A DNA stretch of 64,000 nt from Oscillospiraceae bacterium (GTDB lineage: Bacteria > Bacillota > Clostridia > Oscillospirales > Acutalibacteraceae), in assembly GCA_015065785.1 (NCBI GenBank), contig SVPR01000003.1, positions 1 to 64,000 on the forward strand, written 5' to 3'. The notes beneath the pieces were generated by a model that searched no databases, was not told the origin of the DNA, and saw only the letters and a list, made by a program, of their open reading frames with translations. The position numbers and the translations under genes were made by a program. Of this stretch, positions 8,037 to 18,000 are shown piece after piece. Each line of letters opens with the position of its first letter. The first letter of the stretch is position 1.

Positions 8037-9845
8037 TTATTTTTTCTTTTTTGCAGTTTTTTTCTGCTTTTTATTTGAAGCTTTCTTAACAGATTTAGTT
8101 CTTCTTTTCTTAACTGTTAATCTGTAATAAATAAAGCCTGCAACCATTGCCGCTGCCACAAGGAAAATTGAAAAATAAATTACAATTGTTTTAATTTCAT
8201 CCTTGTTTACACCGGAAGCAACAGAGTCCGCAGTGGTTGTTGTGACAGAATCAAGCTTACCTATTGTTACTACACCATTTGGGTTTAAAATATAGCCATA
8301 GCCTTCAGGAAGACTTTCAGAAACGGTGTCGCTGATAACATTACCCTGACTGTCAACAAGCTGACCAAATTCGTTTATATGTAACACCTGCGGGGTAGGG
8401 TTAGGAACAGCACCTGCATCAAGTGTAGGGTTTAAATAGTCGTAGCTTGGTGAGGTTGCATTGTTGTTTAAGTTTGGCACAATATTATTACCAATGTTTG
8501 AAACAATACCTGTTATGTTTTCGTCTGCAGGGGCATTCTCCATACCCTGAAAAACATTAAGCTTGTAGGTTGTTGTTTTTTGGGGTTTGCCATTATATTG
8601 AACAGTTATTGTAATGACCTGCTTGTCATCCTTTGTAAGACTGACTTTTTCATATTTTGACGGGGTAACTATTTTGTTATTGATTTTAATAGTTAAATGA
8701 GCGTAGTCAACAGGTGTAGGGTCAATATAAATCAAATCTCTGAAATAATCGAGATAAACATTGTATTCATAAATATCTGAATAAAACTCTTTCTCAAGGT
8801 CAAATCGATTTGTTTTCTTGAGAACAATGTCAAATGCCTGCTCGTAGGTATATTTTGCAGAAGAAATAGCAATACCTTTATCTTCATAAGCCATTCTTTG
8901 AATCATATAATAAGGGAGCGTTTTTGCTCTGTTGGCTTTAAAGGTTGAATCAGGGTCTAATGTTATATCATATTGTATTCCGAGCATTGCCGCCATATAT
9001 TTAATCTGGATTTCTTCATCGGTGGCAGAATTTGCATCAACTGAAATACCTGCGTTTGAAATTGTCATAATAGAGAGGCGTCGGTAGGTTTCTTTTCTTG
9101 AAATAGAAACAAGCTCACGGGAGCTGACATAGCCACTTGTGTATAATGCAAAAAGACAGGTGTAATAAATGTAGTCCTCAAGACTTACAATTGATGTAAT
9201 ATCAAAATACTTGTTCAAAAATGCTAAGAGTGGACGGTCGTCTCCATCGAGTGCCATCATATATGTCATAAGAGCCGCCTGGAGCTTTGTTCCGGGTGGA
9301 ATTGTAATTCTTTCACCCGTGAAAACATAGTAAAAGTCATTTTTCCATAAAGCATAAAGGGCACTTATCATAAATATAGAGTCAGGGTCCTCTTCCTCTT
9401 CGGGTGTAATAATAATTCCCTGCTCTCTTAACCACGCTGCTTTAGATTGTCCGGTAGCATCAGGGTCACCGATTATAGAGAGTGCACCTATTTGCTGAAA
9501 CACATAAATGTAAGCGGCTTTTTGTGATTCTTCATCAAGTGTATAAATTTCTGCATATTCATTAACCTCTTCAGCAAAGCACGGCGCGTCAGTTCTGTAT
9601 GGATAAGCTGCAACAGGGTGCAAAGGCTTTTCTGTAACAATGCCTTCAACTGAAAGCATATTTTCTTTAACATAAAGCTGACGAAGCCAGGAAGGGTCAT
9701 TTTCTTCATAAGCATATTGAGTTAAAAAACCTACATTGGTGTCGATATTTTTTGCGAATTTTTTAGCCGAAACAGATACAGTCAAAACAGAAAAACAAGT
9801 TATTACGGCTAAAAGTCCCGCGATTACGCGGTATTTTAATTTCAT
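8037..9845 (-). CDS. exported, C-terminally anchored protein of unknown function
   Basis: About 602 residues. A signal peptide (KLKYRVIAGLLAVITCFSVL) is followed by a long helical-looking extracellular region, then a short beta-rich domain (about 385-430) ending TTTYKLNVFQG, the usual end of a cadherin-like beta-sandwich domain. A Asn/Pro-rich linker, one membrane helix (about 550-575) and a Lys/Arg-rich tail follow. ATG 9845 is preferred over ATG 9857 because GAGG lies 6 nt ahead of it. It is probably its own transcript. The large N-terminal region matches nothing I recognise; a role in envelope structure is only a guess. Confidence 0.75.
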   Translation of the reverse strand: MKLKYRVIAGLLAVITCFSVLTVSVSAKKFAKNIDTNVGFLTQYAYEENDPSWLRQLYVKENMLSVEGIVTEKPLHPVAAYPYRTDAPCFAEEVNEYAEIYTLDEESQKAAYIYVFQQIGALSIIGDPDATGQSKAAWLREQGIIITPEEEEDPDSIFMISALYALWKNDFYYVFTGERITIPPGTKLQAALMTYMMALDGDDRPLLAFLNKYFDITSIVSLEDYIYYTCLFALYTSGYVSSRELVSISRKETYRRLSIMTISNAGISVDANSATDEEIQIKYMAAMLGIQYDITLDPDSTFKANRAKTLPYYMIQRMAYEDKGIAISSAKYTYEQAFDIVLKKTNRFDLEKEFYSDIYEYNVYLDYFRDLIYIDPTPVDYAHLTIKINNKIVTPSKYEKVSLTKDDKQVITITVQYNGKPQKTTTYKLNVFQGMENAPADENITGIVSNIGNNIVPNLNNNATSPSYDYLNPTLDAGAVPNPTPQVLHINEFGQLVDSQGNVISDTVSESLPEGYGYILNPNGVVTIGKLDSVTTTTADSVASGVNKDEIKTIVIYFSIFLVAAAMVAGFIYYRLTVKKRRTKSVKKASNKKQKKTAKKKK

Positions 9846-9925
9846 CATTATCCTCATTTCTACAAAATGTTACAATAACGGATTATACCAAAAAAATGGT
9901 ATATAGTCAATGAACTAACTGTTAA

Positions 9926-10972
9926 TTATAAGTAAAAAGCAAAAACAGTTTGTGAGGAATAAACCTCGTCCTTTTCATAAACACATTTGCACCAATCCTG
10001 GTGGTTAGGTGAATCAGGGAACACCTGAGTTTCAAGACAGAAAGCACAACGCTTTGTTAAAGGCTTGTTCATTTTACCGATTATTGAGCCGTCTAAGAAA
10101 TTACCTGTGTAAAATTGAACACCCGGAAGAGTTGTCTTTACTTCCATTGTAATTCCTGATTTGTCACCCTTTGCAATAGCACAGGTGTTTAATTCGCCAT
10201 TGAAGTTGTTTATAATAAAGTTGTGGTCGTAGCCGTTACCGTTTTTAATCTGAATGTTATCCACACAATTTATATCTTTACCGATTTTTTTAGACTTTCT
10301 GAAATCAAAAGGTGTATTCTCAACAGCTTCAGCCATTTTTAAAGGAATGCTTGTTTCATCAATAGGTGTGAAATAGTCAGCAAAAAGCTCTAATTCGTGG
10401 TCTAAAATATCACCTGAATCAAATCCGTTAAGATTAAAATAAGCGTGGTTTGTAAGATTTATAACAGTCTTTTTATCTGAAACGGCATTATAAGTGAGAA
10501 TCAATTCATCATTATCAGTAAGCTCATAAGTAACACTTGCTTTAACATTACCCGGAAATCCGTCGTTACCATCCTTACTGAAATATGTAAAGGTCAAAGC
10601 CTTGTCAGATATCTCTTCACCGGTCCATACAGCAGATGAATATTCACCACCACCGTGAAGACAGGTGATGCCATTGTCGTTCTTTGTGAGGTTGTATTCT
10701 ACGCCATCAATAGAGAACTTACCACCCTTGATTCTGTTAGCGTATTGTCCAACAACAACACCCTGGTAGTCACTTCTTTCTGTGTGGCCCTCTAATGTGT
10801 CGTGACCTGATAAAACATCAATAAAATCGCCGTTTTCAGCTTTGACAAAGAGCTTTTCAAGAGTAGCACCTTTCTCAATGATTTCGGCTTTCATACCATT
10901 TTTATTTGTGAGTGTAAATGTGTACACCTTTACACCGTTTAATTCGCCGTATAAAGATTTTGTAATTGCCAT
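9926..10972 (-). CDS. galM: aldose 1-epimerase (galactose mutarotase)
   Basis: Interconverts alpha and beta anomers of galactose/glucose in the cytoplasm. About 348 residues, the normal family length. Visible family features are the GRYANRIKGGKF-like stretch (here GQYANRIKGGKF), the catalytic His in NLTNHAYFNLNG and the catalytic Glu in CLETQVFPDSPN. The frame opens at TTG 10984, but ATG 10972 has GGAGG 5 nt upstream and is the better start. No other galactose genes are adjacent; it is divergent from the cell-wall genes. The enzyme would serve galactose or lactose intake. Confidence 0.92.
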   Translation of the reverse strand: MAITKSLYGELNGVKVYTFTLTNKNGMKAEIIEKGATLEKLFVKAENGDFIDVLSGHDTLEGHTERSDYQGVVVGQYANRIKGGKFSIDGVEYNLTKNDNGITCLHGGGEYSSAVWTGEEISDKALTFTYFSKDGNDGFPGNVKASVTYELTDNDELILTYNAVSDKKTVINLTNHAYFNLNGFDSGDILDHELELFADYFTPIDETSIPLKMAEAVENTPFDFRKSKKIGKDINCVDNIQIKNGNGYDHNFIINNFNGELNTCAIAKGDKSGITMEVKTTLPGVQFYTGNFLDGSIIGKMNKPLTKRCAFCLETQVFPDSPNHQDWCKCVYEKDEVYSSQTVFAFYL

Positions 10973-11001
10973 AATAGCCTCCAAAAAATAAATATATACT
11001 G

Positions 11002-11031
11002 ATTTTACAATAGATAATAATAGATTGTCAA
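11002..11031 (-). promoter_or_regulatory. galM promoter
   Basis: Minus-strand TTGACA (11026-11031), 18-nt spacer, TAAAAT (11002-11007). Confidence 0.55.
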
Positions 11032-11037
11032 GAAAGA

Positions 11038-11066
11038 TTGATTATTTTTAAATAATATTGTATAAT
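11038..11066 (+). promoter_or_regulatory. promoter of FHA-RodA/PBP operon
   Basis: TTGATT (11038-11043), 17-nt spacer, TATAAT (11061-11066). It overlaps the divergent galM promoter region. Confidence 0.6.
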
Positions 11067-11104
11067 TGGTTGACGATAATTACTCCGACAAAAAATGAAA
11101 GGAC

Positions 11105-12796
11105 ATGGAAACTATGGAAAGCTTTATTATGATGCTTACTACTGTATCAAGATATGCTCTCTTGCTTATTGCTCTTTATGTAGTTGTAAGGGCAGTTCTT
11201 GCCATGTTCTTTAAAAAGGCGAGCAACCCGATTCGTGGCAGACTTATAAACGATATAACAGGTGAGGTTATAACTCTCAGAGATAACGAAATTTCAATAG
11301 GCAGAAACAAAACCTGTGATGTTGTTTTGGGGTTCGATACTATTTCTCGCTTGCACGCAGTTCTTGCATTCAGAAACAAGGGCTTTGTAGTTTTTGATAC
11401 TCATTCAAAATCGGGCGTTACTGTAAATGGGGAGAAAATCAAGAGCAAAGCATTACTTTGCGATGGTGACAGAGTAGGCTTTGGCGGTTTAGAATATACA
11501 CTTTCAGTGAATAAATTCAAATATATTAAAGACAAAAGCAGAAAAATCGGCAGACCGAGTTATTTAATTATTCTTGCTTTGCTTACTGTTTTCAATTTAA
11601 TGACCTTGCTGCTCACTTCTTTTCCAGATGGTAAATTTGAGTTTTTAGTAGCGGCTGCCTTTTTAGGTATGATAATTCTTATGTGGGGTTATTACTTTTT
11701 TGCTTCAATAGCAATGAGAATAACCAGCTTTGAGCTTGAATCGGTTGCATTTTTGTTTGCGTCAATCGGTTTAGGAATTGTTGCAAGTATTTATCCTGAT
11801 GGTGCATTGAAGCAGTTTTTTGCAATGGCAATAGGTGTCGTGGGCTTTTGCATTTTGCTTTCACTATTGCGTTTTGTGGATACTATAAAGGTTTTCAGAT
11901 ATCTGGTAGGCGTGGGTGCAATAGGTCTTTTAGCTGTTACACTTATTATTGCAGAGCCGACAAACGGTGCTTTAAGCTGGGTTAATATTGGCGGTATTTC
12001 TTTACAGCCATCTGAATTAGTAAAGGTTGCTTTTATTTTTGTCGGTGCAGTAACACTTGAAAGACTTCAGTCAGTAAGACATCTCACACTTTATATTATA
12101 TTTGCCGCAGTTTGTGTTTTAGAGTTGTTTCTTATGTATGACTTCGGTGCGGCACTCATATTCTTTTTTACATTCATTGTTATTGCATTTATGCGTTCAG
12201 GTGATGTAAGAACTATTATGCTTATCTGTATTGCGGCAGCTTTAGGTGCGGTTCTTATAATTCTCTTTAAGCCGTATGTTGCCGCAAGATTTTCAGGGTA
12301 TTTGCATATCTGGGAAAATATGGATACAACAGGCTATCAGCAGACAAGAACTCTCATTTATTCTGCGAGTGGCGGACTTTTCGGTTTAGGACTTGGTAAC
12401 GGAAAGCTCAGAAATATCTTTGCAGCGGCTGAAGATTTGGTTTTTGGTGTTGTTTGCGAGGAATACGGAATAATTATGGGATTTTTAATTCCTGTAACAC
12501 TCCTGCTGATTACAGTAGCAACTATAATCAATGCACAAAGAGCAAAATCAACATTTTACGCTATAAGTGGTGTTGCGGCAACTGCAATGCTTTTATTCCA
12601 GTCAATGCTTAATATTTTCGGCGTGACTGATTTGTTACCGCTTACGGGTGTTACCTTGCCGTTTGTAAGTAAGGGTGGCTCAAGCATAATTTGTTGCTTC
12701 TGTCTTTTAGCATTTATAAAATCTGTTGATGTCAGAACATTTTCCAATTTCAAGCCTGAATTGAGAAGGAGGGTGACAGATGAAATCAACAACTAA
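11105..12796 (+). CDS. FHA domain fused to FtsW/RodA-type glycosyltransferase
   Basis: 563 residues. One N-terminal membrane helix (about 8-32), then a cytoplasmic FHA phosphothreonine-binding domain (about 45-125; GRNKTCDVVL, SRLHAVL, SKSGVTVNGEKI), then a SEDS polymerase (about 150-555) with ten or so membrane segments and the family motifs GGISLQPSELVK, GGLFGLGLGNGK and LPFVSKGGSS. SEDS proteins polymerise glycan strands from lipid II together with a class B PBP; that PBP gene overlaps the 3' end here. The FHA domain suggests control by Ser/Thr phosphorylation. ATG 11114 is a possible start, since AAAGG is only 2 nt from ATG 11105. Confidence 0.92.
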   Translation: METMESFIMMLTTVSRYALLLIALYVVVRAVLAMFFKKASNPIRGRLINDITGEVITLRDNEISIGRNKTCDVVLGFDTISRLHAVLAFRNKGFVVFDTHSKSGVTVNGEKIKSKALLCDGDRVGFGGLEYTLSVNKFKYIKDKSRKIGRPSYLIILALLTVFNLMTLLLTSFPDGKFEFLVAAAFLGMIILMWGYYFFASIAMRITSFELESVAFLFASIGLGIVASIYPDGALKQFFAMAIGVVGFCILLSLLRFVDTIKVFRYLVGVGAIGLLAVTLIIAEPTNGALSWVNIGGISLQPSELVKVAFIFVGAVTLERLQSVRHLTLYIIFAAVCVLELFLMYDFGAALIFFFTFIVIAFMRSGDVRTIMLICIAAALGAVLIILFKPYVAARFSGYLHIWENMDTTGYQQTRTLIYSASGGLFGLGLGNGKLRNIFAAAEDLVFGVVCEEYGIIMGFLIPVTLLLITVATIINAQRAKSTFYAISGVAATAMLLFQSMLNIFGVTDLLPLTGVTLPFVSKGGSSIICCFCLLAFIKSVDVRTFSNFKPELRRRVTDEINN

Positions 12797-14168
12797 ACGC
12801 GGTTTTATAGTGCTTTTGTTGGTTGCTTTTTTCTCACTCGGACTTGTTTATCTTGCAATAAATTTAGGCACTAATGCAGAAAAATGGGCAACACTCAGAG
12901 CTAATACTCATCTTGTGAATGACGGTAGCTTCATAGGTGCAGGTAATGTTCTTGACAGAAATGGTGAAATTTTAGCCGAGACGGTTGACGGCGAAAGAGT
13001 TTATAATAATTCTGAAAGAATAAGACGCTCTACGCTTCATATTGTCGGTGATAGTGAGGGATATATAGCGTCAGGTGTGCAAACGGCTTACAAAAGAGAG
13101 CTTATCGGCTACAATCTTGTAACGGGTATTTATTCACTCAAAAAATATGAGCGGGGTAATGATGTTACTTTAACTATTGATGCTTCGGTTTCTGCGACTG
13201 CTTTAGAGGCATTAGGCTCTAAAAAGGGTGTTATTGCGGTTTGTAACTATGAAACAGGTGAAATTCTTTGTTCTGTTTCAAGTCCTAATTTTGATATAAG
13301 AAACAAACCCTCAACTGAAGAAATAGAGGAAAATAAAGACGGCGAATTTGAAGGTCTTTATTTGAACAGGCTTATAGATGGTCTTTACACACCCGGCTCA
13401 GTATTTAAAATTATTACTGCAGCCTGTGCCTTAGAAAATATCCCCGATATTGATGAGTGGGAATATGAATGTGAGGGCGAGATGTTTATTAACGGCGTAA
13501 GTGTAAGCTGTCCCAGAGAGCATGGCGATTTGGATTTAGAAAAAGCATTCAGCGAATCCTGTAACTGTGCTTTTGCTGAGCTTTCTAAAAAGCTTAATGC
13601 AACTCAGCTTACAAGCACTGCTAATGCATTCGGCTTTGGTAAAAGCTTTGCTTTTGGTAACAGCTTCACTGAAGAAAGTATTCTTAATTTAACTGATGCG
13701 AGCTCTTCTGATATTGCCTGGGCAGCTGTCGGTCAATATACTACACTTGCTAATCCTTATCATATGCTCACAATTGCAGGTGCAATAGCAAATGACGGTA
13801 CAGTAAAATTACCATTTGCTGTTAAAAGCATTGCTTCACCGTCAGGCAGAGTTATAAAAGAAATAGAGGCAGAAGAAAGCATCTACACTACACCTGAAAC
13901 GGCAAAGAGGTTAGAAGAAATGATGAGAAGTGCTGTTAAGGATAATTATGGCGATTGGAATTTCTCAGGAATGACTATTTGCGGTAAAACAGGTACGGCA
14001 GAGGTTTCCGATACAGAAAAGCCACATTCCTGGTTTTTAGGCTTCTCACAAGATAAAAATTGCCCGTTGGCAATAGTAATAGTTGTTGAAAACGGCGGCT
14101 GGGGCTCTTCTACTGCAATTCCGATTGCATCAAAGGTTATGAAAGCCGCAAGTAAGGCAATATCGTGA
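12780..14168 (+). CDS. class B penicillin-binding protein (PbpA-like transpeptidase)
   Basis: 462 residues. Cytoplasmic tip, one membrane anchor (about 8-28), a short pedestal (about 50-130) and a transpeptidase domain with all three active-site motifs: Ser207-x-x-Lys210 (PGSVFK), Ser260-Cys-Asn262 and Lys403-Thr-Gly (CGKTGTAE). It crosslinks peptidoglycan outside the membrane. The gene overlaps the FHA-RodA gene by 17 nt and has a strong GGAGG, so the pair is co-translated. The same pairing (FHA protein, rodA, pbpA) is known from actinobacteria. It is shorter than PBP2/PBP3, as PbpA types are. Confidence 0.93.
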   Translation: MKSTTKRGFIVLLLVAFFSLGLVYLAINLGTNAEKWATLRANTHLVNDGSFIGAGNVLDRNGEILAETVDGERVYNNSERIRRSTLHIVGDSEGYIASGVQTAYKRELIGYNLVTGIYSLKKYERGNDVTLTIDASVSATALEALGSKKGVIAVCNYETGEILCSVSSPNFDIRNKPSTEEIEENKDGEFEGLYLNRLIDGLYTPGSVFKIITAACALENIPDIDEWEYECEGEMFINGVSVSCPREHGDLDLEKAFSESCNCAFAELSKKLNATQLTSTANAFGFGKSFAFGNSFTEESILNLTDASSSDIAWAAVGQYTTLANPYHMLTIAGAIANDGTVKLPFAVKSIASPSGRVIKEIEAEESIYTTPETAKRLEEMMRSAVKDNYGDWNFSGMTICGKTGTAEVSDTEKPHSWFLGFSQDKNCPLAIVIVVENGGWGSSTAIPIASKVMKAASKAIS

Positions 14169-14232
14169 TTAAAAAGAAATCTTAAAGTAAATATTTACTA
14201 ATTGTAAATTTATTTTTTATTCTTTATTTTCA

Positions 14233-14261
14233 TTGACTAAAATTGTTATTTGTTGTAAAAT
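14233..14261 (+). promoter_or_regulatory. promoter of ABC exporter operon
   Basis: TTGACT (14233-14238), 17-nt spacer, TAAAAT (14256-14261). Confidence 0.55.
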
Positions 14262-14335
14262 GTAGGACAAGTTTGTTCATTTGAAACTATATGAATAAAA
14301 ATATTAAATAATTTAGTATTGAAAGGCTGAATTAA

Positions 14336-15037
14336 ATGAGCTTTATAGAATTTGAGTCTGTTTACAAAACCTATAAAATGGGTGAAGTTACAATAAACGC
14401 TGCAGATGGAGTTACTTTTAATATTGAACAAGGTGAGTTCTGTATTATTTTAGGTGCTTCAGGTGCAGGTAAAACTACTATTCTTAATATTCTCGGCGGT
14501 ATGGATGACTGTGATGACGGTAAGGTTCGTGTCGGCGGTGAATTGATTAACGAATATAATAACAAAAGTCTTATTGAATACAGACGCTTTGATGTAGGCT
14601 TTGTGTTCCAGTTTTATAATCTGGTTCCAAATCTTACTGCACTTGAAAATGTTGAACTCGCAACACAAATAGGTGACAAAGCTCTTAATCCTGTTAAGGT
14701 GCTTGAAAGAGTTGGCCTGGGCGAAAGACTTGATAACTTCCCGGCACAGCTTTCGGGTGGTGAGCAGCAGCGTGTTTCTATTGCCAGAGCGCTTGCTAAA
14801 AACCCTAAAATACTTCTTTGTGACGAGCCTACAGGTGCGCTTGACTACAATACAGGTAAACAAATATTAAAGCTTTTACAGGATACAAGCAGAGAGTCAG
14901 GTATGACTATTGTTGTTATTACCCATAACTCAGCACTTGCACCTATGGCAGACAGAATAATAACAGTAAAAAGCGGACGCGTTGTCAAAAATGAGGTCAA
15001 CGAGAATCCTGTTTCTGTTCAAGATATAGATTGGTAA
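14336..15037 (+). CDS. ABC transporter ATPase, MacB/LolD/FtsE type
   Basis: 233 residues, a single nucleotide-binding domain with Walker [11 protein letters not shown]-loop region, signature LSGGEQQR and Walker [12 protein letters not shown]. It belongs to the mechanotransmission (type VII) exporter group that pairs with FtsX-fold permeases. That partner follows 32 nt downstream. It probably powers export or extrusion of a peptide, lipid or drug, or transmits force across the membrane. Substrate is not visible in the sequence. There is no kinase or regulator pair next to it, unlike BceAB modules. Confidence 0.92.
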   Translation: MSFIEFESVYKTYKMGEVTINAADGVTFNIEQGEFCIILGASGAGKTTILNILGGMDDCDDGKVRVGGELINEYNNKSLIEYRRFDVGFVFQFYNLVPNLTALENVELATQIGDKALNPVKVLERVGLGERLDNFPAQLSGGEQQRVSIARALAKNPKILLCDEPTGALDYNTGKQILKLLQDTSRESGMTIVVITHNSALAPMADRIITVKSGRVVKNEVNENPVSVQDIDW

Positions 15038-15069
15038 TTTTTGACTAATTCAGAAAGGATTTTTGTGAG

Positions 15070-18000
15070 ATGACAAGAGCGTATGCTATTGATACGGTCC
15101 GTTCCATAAAGAAAACAATAAGCCGTTTTATTTCTATTGCTGCTATTGTTGCATTAGGTAGCGGTCTTTTTGTAGGACTTAATTCCGTATCTACTGATAT
15201 GACCGAGTCTGCAGACGATTATTACAAGCAGAATAATCTTATGGATTTAAGATTGCAATCGTTCATAGGACTTTATGAAGATGACTTAAATAAGGTGCGT
15301 CTTATCGAGGGTGTCAAGGCTGTTCAGGGAATGAAATTTGTTGATGGCTTTGTTCAGACACCAACTGAAGATAAAAGTGCCTTTGAGGGTATAGTTGATA
15401 TTGACGGCTCTGAGCTTACAGTTCGTGTGTATGGCTTGGACTTGAATCAGGCAAATGCCTTTACCAGTAACGGTATTGATGATGAAAACTACATAAACCG
15501 ACTTGAATTAGTTGAGGGAAGATACCCTCAGAACGCTAACGAGTGCGTTGTTACCAGCAGTGCACTTACAACTCCTGAGCAATTCACAATCGGTAATAAA
15601 ATCAAGGTTGTGGGCGATGGTGAAGAAATTTCGTATTACTTAAAGGGTAATGAATTTGAAATTGTAGGCGTTGTGCTTTCACCTTATTGGGTTTCTTATG
15701 AGCGTGGTGCCACTACCGCAGGTAGTGGTAAGTTAGGTGACTTTGTTTATGTGTCAAATGAAGCATTCCAACCGAGAATTGATTATTACAGTGAAGCTTA
15801 TATTACACTTAACGGTACCGAAAATTTAGTTGCTTATACTGATGAATATAACGAATATGTTGGAGAAATGCAGAATACAATTCTTTCTGCATCTGAAACA
15901 ATCGTCAGAGAAAGAGCTGCATCATTAGGTGTAGGACTTCCTCAGAGGCTTATAAGTGCAAAAAATCAGATTGCACAGGCAGAAAACAGCCTCAATTTAC
16001 AGCTTCAGAGTGCAAGAGATGAAATCGAAAAATACAGAGAGCTCGAAAAAACAGGCGAAGAAAAGCTTGCGGCTGCACAAAAAGAGCTTCAGGAAAAATA
16101 TGAAATAGCACAATCACAGCTCGAGTCAGGCAGTAGTCAGTATTTAGCTGCTGTTAATGAATATAACGCAAAAATTACAGCGGTTGCCGATAAAAGAGCA
16201 GAGCACACCGCAAAAACTAATGAGTACAATATAAATAAGGCGGCGGCAGACAGTGCAAAGGATAGCCTTAATTCTGCAAACAGTGAGCTTTTAAGTGCTA
16301 AGCTTAAAATCGAGGCTACTGAGGCGTTGATTGGCAGTACACAATCAACACTTGATACAATAAAGAATAATCAGAATGTTGGTCAGGAGGATCTGGATTT
16401 AGATAAAATAGCAGAGCGTCTTGAGCAAACAAATCCTGAGCTTGCAAAAATACTTTTCTCTGCATCTGGTCTTACAGCACAAGGTATGGCAGCAGACCTT
16501 GTTGTTGAAACTGAAGCTTTGCTTGAGCAATATAATTCAGAGCTTGTTGTAGCTGAAGAAGCTTATGCTAAAGGTAAGGCAGAATATGACGAAAAATATG
16601 CTGAGTGGTATGATGCAGACCAACAATTAAAGGCTGCTAAAACCCAGCTTGATAACGCTGATGCTCAGTTAGAATTAGCAGAGACACAGTTGGCACAATT
16701 CAAAGACCAGATTCAGTCAAGTGGTTTTGACCTTCAGTTTGGCTCATTAAAGGCTCAGACTGAATACAATAACGCTCAGACACAGCTTACTTACCAGACA
16801 ATGCAGCTTCAGAATATTCAGCAGATTTTAGAAAATGCTGAAAAGAAAATAGAAGAGGCTGAAGAAGAAGCAAATTCAAAATTAGGCGTAGTAAAAACTG
16901 AATATGAAAAAGGTATTTCTTTACTTGAAACAATAAACAACGGTGCTTCCTGGTCAGTTTATGACCGTGGTGATTCACCCGGTTACACAGGTTTCGGTGA
17001 AGCGGCTGAAAATATGCAGAAGCTCGCTTACATTTTCCCGACATTTTTCTTTATAGTTTCAACTCTTGTTTGTCTTACAACAATGACAAGATTGGTTGAA
17101 GAGCAGAGAACTCAGCTCGGTACTATGAAGGCATTGGGTTACGAAGAGAAAACTATTATCAGTAAATATCTCATATATGCTGTATCTGCAAGTACACTTG
17201 GTAGTGTTATTGGTATTTCAGCAGGCTTTTCGGCACTTCCACACGCAATTTTTGCGGCCTGGGGAATTATGTACGAAATACCTGAGATGACAGTAAGACT
17301 TCTTCCGGGATATATTATTTTAGGCTTAATAATCTCAATTGGTCTTACAACTCTTGCGGCATATATTTCTTGCTCAAAAGAGCTTAAAACACCTGCGTCT
17401 ATTCTTATGCGACCAAAACCGCCAAAGGATGGTAAGCGTGTTTATCTTGAACGCTTTACAGGTATCTGGTCAAGACTTAACTTTACTTCAAAGGTTACTG
17501 TCAGAAACCTTTTCAGAAACAAAAAGCGTTTCGCAGTTACAGTTATTGGTATTGCCGGTTGTACAGCTCTTATGCTTTCTGCATTCGGTCTTCAGAATGC
17601 TATTGGTACAGTTATTACAAATCAGTATGGCGAAGACGGCGTTGCACAATATGACCTGCAGGTTGTATTAAAAGAAAGTGCTGAGGGCTACACACCTAAC
17701 AGTGACACTGTTAAGAGTATTACAAGCATCAACGGAATTGAATCCTCAATGTTGGGCTTCTTAAAGGTTTGCGAGGGCTATTCTGACAGAAGCGACAAGG
17801 TTATGGAGGTTGATGTTTTAGTACCTCAGGCACCGGGAATGCTTAAAGAATTCATCAATATGAAGAACGGAAATAAGGATGTTCCGTTTACTGATGACGG
17901 TGCAGTTATCACAAAGAAATTTGCTGATAAAACAAAGACTAAAATTGGTGACACAGTTAAGCTTTCGTGGACAGAGGGCTCTAAAAAGGTTGAGTATGAA

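Noticed and set aside
14459-14863. 134-codon minus-strand frame within the ABC ATPase
   Set aside because: The plus strand encodes a complete ATPase with all motifs; the reverse frame shows no domain and no ribosome site.
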